Origin: Silvimonas sp. JCM 19000
Lineage (GTDB): Bacteria > Pseudomonadota > Gammaproteobacteria > Burkholderiales > Chitinibacteraceae
Assembly (NCBI GenBank): GCA_001313065.1
Contig: BBFD01000080.1
Location: 1 to 14,556, forward strand
Direction of reading: 5' to 3'
DNA: 14,556 nucleotides
Shown one piece after another: positions 8,737 to 14,556 of the stretch (the stretch's first letter is position 1; each line of letters starts with the position of its first letter). Under the pieces are notes generated by a model. That model saw only the letters and a program-made list of their open reading frames with translations. It had not been told where the DNA came from and did not search any database. The translations under genes and the position numbers were made by a program.

Positions 8737-9746
8737 ATGATCCGCTTTCTATTACGACGCATCGGCGTGGTCATCCCGACCTTTTTAGGGATTACGCTGC
8801 TGTCGTTTTCACTGATCCACATGATCCCGGGCGACCCCATTCTGGTCATGATGGGCGAGCGCCATATCGACCCCGAGTTCTACAAGCTGTCGATGCACAA
8901 CCTCGGCCTGGATCAGCCGTTATACATGCAGTACTGGCACTACCTGATCAACGCGCTGCACGGCAATCTGGGCCTGTCGGTGCGTTCGCAAGTGCCGGTG
9001 ATGCAGGAATTTCTGACCTTGTTCCCCGCCACGGTTGAACTGTCTTTCTGTGCCATGGTGTTTGCGGTGCCCGTCGGCCTGGCCGCCGGCATGATCGCCG
9101 CCATGCGGCGCGGCAAAGTGGCTGACCATGGGGTGATGACCGTGGCGCTCGCTGGCTACTCGATGCCCATATTCTGGTGGGGTTTGATGTTGGTCATGCT
9201 CTTCTCGGTCAAGCTGGGCTGGACCCCGGTCTCTGGTCGCATTGATCTGTTGTACGACATTCAGCCGGTAACTGGCCTGTTGCTGGTTGATACGCTGATG
9301 GCCCACGATTTTGATGCTTTCAAGTCCGTGGTCATGCATCTGATTTTGCCTCGATCGTTCTTGGCACGATTCCGATGGCCGTCATCGCCCGGATGACTCG
9401 CTCCGCCATGCTTGAGGTGCTGCGTGAAGACTATATCCGCACGGCACGCGCCAAAGGCCTTTCGATGGCGCGCATCGTTCTTGTTCACGCGCTGCGCAAT
9501 GCGCTGATGCCCGTGGTCACTGTAATCGGTCTTCAGGTCGGTACTCTGTTAGCCGGTGCAGTCCTCACCGAGAGCATTTTCTCGTGGCCTGGTGTTGGCT
9601 CGTGGCTGATCAATGCGGTTGGCGCGCGCGATTACCCCGTGGTGCAAGGCGGCATTTTATTGGTTGCCACCCTGGTCATTCTTGTTAACTTGCTGGTCGA
9701 CATCCTGTATGGGGTGATCAATCCGCGTATCCGCCACGCGAGGTAA
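8737..9746 (+). CDS. dppB: Dipeptide ABC permease DppB (one frameshift)
   Basis: One of the two membrane subunits of the importer, 336 aa when repaired. It begins MIRFLLRRIGVVIPTFLGIT, the typical DppB/OppB start with the first helix. It continues with IHMIPGDPILVM, YSMPIFWWGLMLVMLF and the coupling-helix EAA-type region REDYIRTARAKGLSMARIVLVHALRNALMPVVT. The frame breaks at 9349-9350. Adding one C to CC gives ILPSIVLGTIPMAVIARMTRS. ATG 8737 is chosen by homology; GGAG at 8721 is 12 nt away, which is rather long. A GTG at 8647 in the same frame would add an unlikely leader. The stop is 2 nt before the dppC ATG. Confidence 0.94.
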
Positions 9747-9748
9747 GC

Positions 9749-10655
9749 ATGGCCGAAGTCATTAAAACCGTGGAACCAGACCACGGACATCCGTCACCGC
9801 TGCGCGAATTCTGGCAGGCCTATAGCGCCAATAAAGGCGCGCTGCTTGCGCTGATCTATCTGCTGATACTGGTGCTGGCCGCGATCTTTTCGCCGCTCGT
9901 GGCACCGCATTCACCGATCGAACAATTCCGCGACTTTATGTTGACCCCGCCTTCCTGGCTGGAAGGCGGCCATGCGCGTTTTATATTGGGGACCGACGAA
10001 CTGGGCCGTGACATCTTGTCGCGGCTGATTGATGGCGCGCGGCTATCGCTGTCGATCGGCCTGATTTCTGTGGTCGTCTCACTTATACCCGGCATCGTGC
10101 TGGGCTTGCTGGCCGCTTTTTTACCCGGGTTGGTTGGGCACCACCATCATGCGGTTAATGGACATCATGCTCGCGCTGCCTTCGCTGCTTTTGGCGATCG
10201 CAATCGTCGCCGTGCTCGGGGCGGGCATGCAGAACACCATCTTCGCCCTGGCCATTGTGGGCTTGCCCTCGTATGTGCGGTTGACCCGCGCAGCGGCCAT
10301 GACTGAAATGCATCGGGATTACGTTATTGCGGCCCAACTCTCGGGCGCAGGCAAGTTACGCCTGATGTTTGTCACCATTCTGCCCAACTGCCTGGCCCCG
10401 TTGATCGTGCAAGCGACGCTCGGATTTTCTTCGGCAATTCTGGATACGGCGGCGTTGGGCTTTCTGGGTTTGGGTGTACAAGCGCCGTTGCCCGAGTGGG
10501 GCACCATGCTGGCTGCGGCTCGCGACTACATTGAACGTGCGTGGTGGGTTGTTACCATGCCAGGCCTGAATATTCTGATTACCGTACTGGCGCTCAACCT
10601 GATGGGCGACGGTCTGCGCGATGCGCTCGACCCCAAACTGAAAAGGCTGGCGTAA
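9749..10655 (+). CDS. dppC: Dipeptide ABC permease DppC (one frameshift)
   Basis: The partner permease subunit, 301 aa when repaired, equal to family length. It has a soluble N-terminus, a first helix ([22 protein letters not shown]), the substrate-site phrase [27 protein letters not shown], and the coupling region [29 protein letters not shown]. The frame breaks at the 6-T run 10117-10122. Removing one T gives [30 protein letters not shown]. The start follows the dppB stop by 2 nt, and the stop TAA overlaps the dppD ATG (TAATG), so translation is probably coupled through the operon. Confidence 0.94.
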
Positions 10656-11636
10656 TGGCATTACTCGAAATCAACAAGCTGTCGGTTGAATTCGGCAGCG
10701 CCGCACATCCGTTCCGAGCCGTCTCCAATGTCGATTTGTCGGTGGATGCCGGCGATATCGTTGGCGTGGTGGGCGAATCGGGTTCGGGCAAAAGCGTGAC
10801 CATGCTGGCGCTGATGGGCCTGATCGACGCCCCCGGCCGTGTCACCGCTGATGCGCTCAACTTTGACGGCAAACCGCTGCTGAACATGAAGCCCGCGCAA
10901 AAGCGGCAAATCGTCGGGCGCGATATCTCGATGATTTTCCAGGACGCGCTCACCAGCCTTAACCCGGCGTACACCGTGGGTTTCCAGCTGATCGAAACGC
11001 TGCGCCAGCACACACCGTTGCGCGGCGATGCGCTGAAACAACGCGCGCTGGAACTGCTGGAACTGGTCGAAATCCCCGATCCCAAATCGCGGCTGAATGC
11101 TTATCCGCACCAGTTGTCCGGCGGCATGAGCCAGCGCGTGATGATTGCGATTGCCATCGCCTGTAATCCCAAACTGCTGATTGCCGATGAGCCGACCACG
11201 GCGCTCGACGTGACCGTGCAGCAACAGATTATGGAGCTGCTGCTTAATCTGCAGAAAAGCCAGGGCATGGGCCTGATCCTGATCACCCATGATCTGGCCG
11301 TGGTGGCCGAAGTGGCCCAGCACGTGGTGGTGATGTACGCGGGCGAAGTGGTGGAAAAGAGCCCGGTGACTGAAATCTTTGATCGCCCGCGCCATCCGTA
11401 TACCCAGGCTTTGCTGGCCAGCATCCCGGAACACAGCAAGGGCGCCGAGCGCTGCATACGCTGCCGGGTGTGGTGCCAGGCCAGTACGACCGCCCCAGCG
11501 GCTGCCTGCTGTCGCCGCGTTGCCCTATGTGCAAGACCGCTGCCGCACCGAACATCCCGATCTTTATCCAGCTGGCGCGGCCGTCGCGCGCTGCTTTTAT
11601 GCGCTGGACGATGCAGGACGCCCTACCCATGTCTGA
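10655..11636 (+). CDS. dppD: Dipeptide ABC ATPase DppD (two frameshifts)
   Basis: A cytoplasmic ATPase that powers import with DppF. The repaired length is 327 aa, the same as E. coli DppD. It has Walker A GESGSGKS (40-47), Q-loop MIFQD, signature LSGGM (154-158), Walker B LLIADE (174-179) and H-loop THD (H212). The C-terminal oligopeptide-transporter region contains [16 protein letters not shown], a Cys-rich patch of this subfamily. Breaks occur in the last 60 residues, at 11451 (one G missing) and 11523-11525 (one C missing). Without repair, the tail reads as Arg/Ala-rich nonsense. The stop overlaps the dppF start (ATGTCTGA). Confidence 0.94.
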
Positions 11637-12673
11637 AACGCTGACTCCCCAATCCCCGGCTGAAACGGTGCGCCCGATCCTGATCGCGCGCGAACTCAGC
11701 AAGCATTACGCGGTATCGCGCGGCTTTTTGCGCGGCCATGCCACGGTCAAGGCGCTCAACAATGTGAGTTTTGAGCTGGCGCCGCAACGCACGCTGGCCG
11801 TGGTGGGCGAATCGGGCTGTGGCAAATCCACGCTGGCGCGCCAACTGACCATGGTGGAAACGCCCAGCGGCGGCTCGCTCAATATCGATGGCACCGAAGT
11901 CGCCACGGCCAATGCGGCTGAACGCAAAAAAGCTGCGGCCCAAAGTACAGATGGTGTTCCAGAACCCGTACGCCTCGCTTAATCCACGCAAAAAGGTCGG
12001 CACCCAGCTGGAAGAACCGCTGCTGCTCAATACCGACCTGACCGCGCAACAGCGCGAACAACGCGTGCGCGAGATGATGACCCGCGTCGCTTGCGGCCCG
12101 AGCATTATCACCGCTATCCGCACATGTTCTCCGGCGGGCAGCGCCAACGCATCGCGGTGGCGCGCGCGATGATGTTGAACCCGGAAATCCTGGTGGCGGA
12201 TGAGCCGACCTCGGCGCTCGATGTATCGATCCAGGCGCAGATCCTCAACCTGTTTATGGATTTGCAGCAGGAGTTCGGCACGGCGTATGTGTTTATCAGC
12301 CATAACCTGTCGGTGGTGGAACACGTGGCCGATGATGTGATGGTGATGTACTTCGGCTCCGCCGTTGAATACGGCCCGCGCGCCGCGATCTTCGAGCAGC
12401 CCTTGCATCCGTACACGCGCGCGCTGATGCAGGCTACCCCGGCCATCCGCCAGGAAAACCGCAAAACCCGCAACCGTCTGCAAGGCGAACTGCCCTCGCC
12501 GATCAATCCCCCCAGCGGTTGCACCTTTCATACGCGCTGCCCGTACGCCAACGACCATTGCCGTGCCGTGGTGCCCGAACTGCGCCCGATTGAAGGGCGC
12601 CTGGTCAGTTGCCATCGCGTGGAAGAGATCCTGGCAGGCACGGCCGCGCCCAAAAAAACTGAGCACACAATAA
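11629..12673 (+). CDS. dppF: Dipeptide ABC ATPase DppF (three frameshifts)
   Basis: The second ATPase subunit, 347 aa when repaired. It has Walker A GESGCGKS (60-67), Q-loop [13 protein letters not shown], signature FSGGQ (167-171), Walker B ILVADE (187-192), H-loop SHN (H225), and a C-terminal [15 protein letters not shown] cysteine patch. Breaks: 11926-11931 (6 A, one extra), 12089 (one G missing, restoring [20 protein letters not shown]) and probably 12652-12658 (7 A, one extra). With the last run at 6 A the protein ends PKKLSTQ at 12673. As printed it would run on to 12714, into the promoter of the next tRNA gene. I prefer 12673, but the exact end is uncertain. Confidence 0.92.
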
Positions 12674-12691
12674 AAGAAATGCACGAAAGGC

Positions 12692-12720
12692 TTGCCAAGG
12701 GGAAATATCTCTGACATACT
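12692..12720 (+). promoter_or_regulatory. Sigma-70 promoter of tRNA-fMet
   Basis: TTGCCA (12692-12697; 5 of 6 consensus bases) and CATACT (12715-12720; 4 of 6) are separated by exactly 17 nt. Transcription would start about 7 nt before the tRNA 5' end at 12734. This gives the initiator tRNA its own promoter, independent of the dpp operon. Confidence 0.65.
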
Positions 12721-12733
12721 CGCCTTTCTCTGT

Positions 12734-12809
12734 CGCGGGATGGAGCAGTTGGCAGCTCGTCGGGCTCATAACCCGAAGGTCACAGGTTCGAGTCCTGTTC
12801 CCGCAACCA
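12734..12809 (+). tRNA. Initiator tRNA-fMet (CAT)
   Basis: A 76-nt cloverleaf with anticodon CAT at 12767-12769 and an encoded CCA end. Both initiator hallmarks are present: a C1 x A72 mismatch at the top of the acceptor stem (CGCGGGA / TCCCGCA), and three G-C pairs at the base of the anticodon stem (GGG / CCC). The T arm reads CAGGTTCGAGTCCTG. It is a stand-alone gene with its own promoter and terminator. Confidence 0.97.
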
Positions 12810-12822
12810 ATACCAGACAAAA

Positions 12823-12853
12823 AAGCCCAGCTCATTGAGTTGGGCTTTTTTTT
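12823..12853 (+). terminator. Rho-independent terminator after tRNA-fMet
   Basis: AAGCCCAGCTC pairs with GAGTTGGGCTT (one G-U pair, 3-nt loop ATT), followed by eight T (12846-12853). It begins 14 nt after the tRNA. An A run on the 5' side could also let it work in the other direction. Confidence 0.9.
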
Positions 12854-12992
12854 GTTTTGCTGTTCGACTCTCTTCCTGCCTGCTTTGCTGCCTGTGCGCA
12901 CCAACAGCAACCCGCACCAACGCCCCACGTCATCCATACTGCTGCTGCAGCCGTTCTATGCAGAACCCACCTGTTAGCGCACAAGGAATGCA

Positions 12993-13760
12993 ATGACCTG
13001 GTCCGCCCGGCAATACAGCGCCTTTGAAGCAGAACGTACCCGCCCGGTGCGCGATCTGGTGGCGGCCATCCCGCCGCTCGAAGTGCGCCGCGCTGTTGAT
13101 CTGGGCTGCGGCCCGGCTAATTCCACCGAAGTACTGGCCGAGCGCTTTCCCGCCGCGCATATCGTCGGCATTGATAGCTCGGACGATATGCTGCGCGCCG
13201 CGCGCCAGCGCCTGCCCAACGCGCACTTCGAATTAGCCGATATCGCCGACTGGCATGCCGCTGCAGCGGTCGATGTCATCCTCGCCAACGCTTCGCTGCA
13301 ATGGTTGCCCGACCACGCCACGCTTTATCCGCGGCTGCTGCAGCAACTCCAGCCCGGCGGTGTGCTGGCGATCCAGACCCCGGACAATCTGGATGAGCCC
13401 GCGCATGTGTTGATGCGCGAGGTCGCTGCCGCTGGTCCGTGGGCGGATCGCATCGCCGCGGCGCAACAGCGTCCGCGCCACGACGCGCGCTTTTATCACG
13501 AGCTATTGCGCCCGTACTGCCGCAATGTCGATATCTGGCGCACCACCTATTACCACGCATTGCCGGGCGGCCCCGCTGCGATCGTCGACTGGTTTAAAAG
13601 CACCGGCTTGCGCCCGTTTCTGGCGCCGTTAACGCCGGATGAGCAAGCGGTCTACCTGGCCCGCTATCTGGCTGCCATCACCCAGGCGTATCCTGCCTTG
13701 GCCGATGGCAGCGTGCTGCTGCCGTTTCCGCGCCTGTTTATCGTGGCGCAACGCATTTAA
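12993..13760 (+). CDS. tam: Trans-aconitate 2-methyltransferase
   Basis: Transfers a methyl group from S-adenosylmethionine to trans-aconitate, an inhibitory by-product of the TCA cycle, forming the monomethyl ester in the cytoplasm. The 255-aa class I methyltransferase shows SAM motif I VDLGCGPANST (about 35-45), the acidic motif II GIDSSDDML (59-67), NASLQWLPDH (motif IV/V), GGVLAIQTPDN and the Tam-specific VDIWRTTYYHALPG and LFIVAQRI ending. All these match E. coli Tam closely. ATG 12993 has AAGGA at 12983-12987. It is intact and without a frameshift, unlike most neighbours. The next gene starts 13 nt after its stop, so the two are probably co-transcribed. Confidence 0.92.
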   Translation: MTWSARQYSAFEAERTRPVRDLVAAIPPLEVRRAVDLGCGPANSTEVLAERFPAAHIVGIDSSDDMLRAARQRLPNAHFELADIADWHAAAAVDVILANASLQWLPDHATLYPRLLQQLQPGGVLAIQTPDNLDEPAHVLMREVAAAGPWADRIAAAQQRPRHDARFYHELLRPYCRNVDIWRTTYYHALPGGPAAIVDWFKSTGLRPFLAPLTPDEQAVYLARYLAAITQAYPALADGSVLLPFPRLFIVAQRI

Positions 13761-13773
13761 CCTCTGAGTATCC

Positions 13774-14439
13774 ATGGCCAGACTGCATCATTATTTTCAT
13801 GCGCGACCGCGTTTGCTGGTGGCCGTGGCGGCGGGCGTAATCACCTATGCCCTGCTCGATTTCGCAATCAATCAGGACACGCTCACCAGCGTGCTCTGCG
13901 GCTGGAACGTTACCAGTTGGCTGTATCTGGCCGTGCAGTGGTTTCATATGTTGCAGGCCGACGCCGAACGCATCCGCCGCGTGGCCAGACTGCAGGATGA
14001 GAGCGCCGCCACCGTGCTCAGCATCCTGAGCCTGGGTTCAGCCGCCAGCCTGATCGCCATCATGCTTGAGCTGTCCGGCGTCAAGGATCTGACTGGCATG
14101 GCGCGCGTGCTGCACCTGGCGCTGACCGGCGCCACGCTGGCTGGATCGTGGTTATTGATCGCCACCTCGTTTACCAATCATTACGCGCACATGTATTACG
14201 GCGGCGATGGCGAAGCGCCACAGCGCCATCTGGCCTTTCCGGACAAAATCGCCGAGCGAAGTATTGGGATTTTTTTATACTTTGCCATCACCATCTCGGT
14301 GGCCTCGCAGACTGCCGACATCGCGGTATGCAGCACGCGCTTACGCCGGGTGGTGATTGCGCATGAGCTACTGGCCTTCTTGTTTAATCTGAGCATTCTC
14401 GGGCTGTCGATCAATGTGGGGGCCAGCTTGTTGTCGTGA
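13774..14439 (+). CDS. DUF1345 integral membrane protein (compensated frameshift pair)
   Basis: A 221-aa membrane protein of the DUF1345 family, function unknown. About five helices are visible, with family phrases SWLYLAVQWFHML, FTNHYAHMYYGGD, TADIAVCSTRLRRVVIAHELLAFLFN and ILGLSINVGASLL. The open frame looks whole but is wrong locally. Between 14257 (one C missing) and the 7-T run 14270-14276 (one extra) it reads ERSIGIFLYF, while the neighbouring frame holds the conserved YWDF. Repairing both gives FPDKIAEPKYWDFLYFAITI at unchanged length. It lies 13 nt after tam, so it is likely an operon partner. No functional link to Tam is obvious. Confidence 0.85.
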   Translation: MARLHHYFHARPRLLVAVAAGVITYALLDFAINQDTLTSVLCGWNVTSWLYLAVQWFHMLQADAERIRRVARLQDESAATVLSILSLGSAASLIAIMLELSGVKDLTGMARVLHLALTGATLAGSWLLIATSFTNHYAHMYYGGDGEAPQRHLAFPDKIAERSIGIFLYFAITISVASQTADIAVCSTRLRRVVIAHELLAFLFNLSILGLSINVGASLLS

Positions 14440-14463
14440 CCCGCGCCCGGCGTCAGCCATGCA

Positions 14464-14489
14464 AAGAGCCACCGCGTGCGGTGGCTCTT
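14464..14489. terminator. Terminator-like hairpin after DUF1345 gene
   Basis: AAGAGCCACCGC (14464-14475) pairs perfectly with GCGGTGGCTCTT (14478-14489), 25 nt after the DUF1345 stop. The T tract is weak on both strands. It may serve the plus-strand operon and any convergent gene entering from the right. Confidence 0.6.
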
Positions 14490-14511
14490 GGTCTGGTGGT
14501 GGACAGCCTGC

Positions 14512-14556
14512 TCAAGCGCCGCCGCCGCCCTGGCCGTCGGCCACCACTTTGCCGGG
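14512..14556 (-). CDS. Possible C-terminus of a minus-strand gene at the window edge
   Basis: On the minus strand, 14 codons run in from the edge and end at TGA (14512-14514): PGKVVADGQGGGGA. A stop just before the hairpin at 14464-14489 is the arrangement expected of a convergent gene end. So little is visible that no product can be named, and chance is a real alternative. Confidence 0.3.
   Translation of the reverse strand, partial: PGKVVADGQGGGGA

Noticed and set aside
10661..11434. Long minus-strand open frames opposite dppD and dppF (10661-11434, 11623-12717)
   Set aside because: They are mirror frames of the ABC ATPases in a high-GC codon pattern; the plus strand carries the Walker A, signature and Walker B motifs.

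Overview
The window looks like chromosome from a betaproteobacterium, probably of the Neisseriales/Chromobacteriaceae type. This rests on the coxB-coxA-small protein-ctaG-DUF2970-coxC gene order, the DUF2909 'twin transmembrane' protein, a dppABCDF operon, and protein sequences close to that group. I ran no database search, so the genus is not assigned.

Layout. (1) 67-264: a small DUF2909 membrane protein (+). (2) 265-762: a gene-free stretch with two kinds of inverted-repeat elements. (3) 763-5385: the aa3-type cytochrome c oxidase operon on the minus strand, transcribed coxB > coxA > 31-aa assembly protein > ctaG > DUF2970 > coxC. CoxB carries a fused C-terminal cytochrome c domain. (4) 5386-5745: divergent intergenic region. 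(5) 5746-6512: DUF2189 membrane protein (+). (6) 6513-6987: a third copy of the repeat element, a Rho-independent terminator, a 17-bp palindrome and a very good sigma-54 (-24/-12) promoter. (7) 6988-12673: dppABCDF, a complete dipeptide ABC importer. (8) 12692-12853: sigma-70 promoter, initiator tRNA-Met and terminator. (9) 12993-14439: tam (trans-aconitate 2-methyltransferase) and a DUF1345 membrane protein, 13 nt apart. (10) 14440-14556: a terminator-like hairpin and perhaps the tail of a minus-strand gene.

The genes form two main machines: a respiratory terminal oxidase with its copper-insertion and assembly factors, and a nitrogen/carbon scavenging dipeptide importer that appears to be under RpoN control.

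The most striking property of the sequence is quality-related. Nearly every long gene is broken by single-base frameshifts, about 31 in all. They follow one rule: A/T runs look 1-2 bases too long, and G/C runs look one (once perhaps two) bases too short. When these are corrected, every protein regains its family length and its catalytic motifs, in several cases to the exact codon. I therefore annotate full-length genes across the shifts, not pseudogenes. The corrected run lengths are inferred, not read. I found no CRISPR array, transposase, phage gene or convincing new defence or biosynthetic system.
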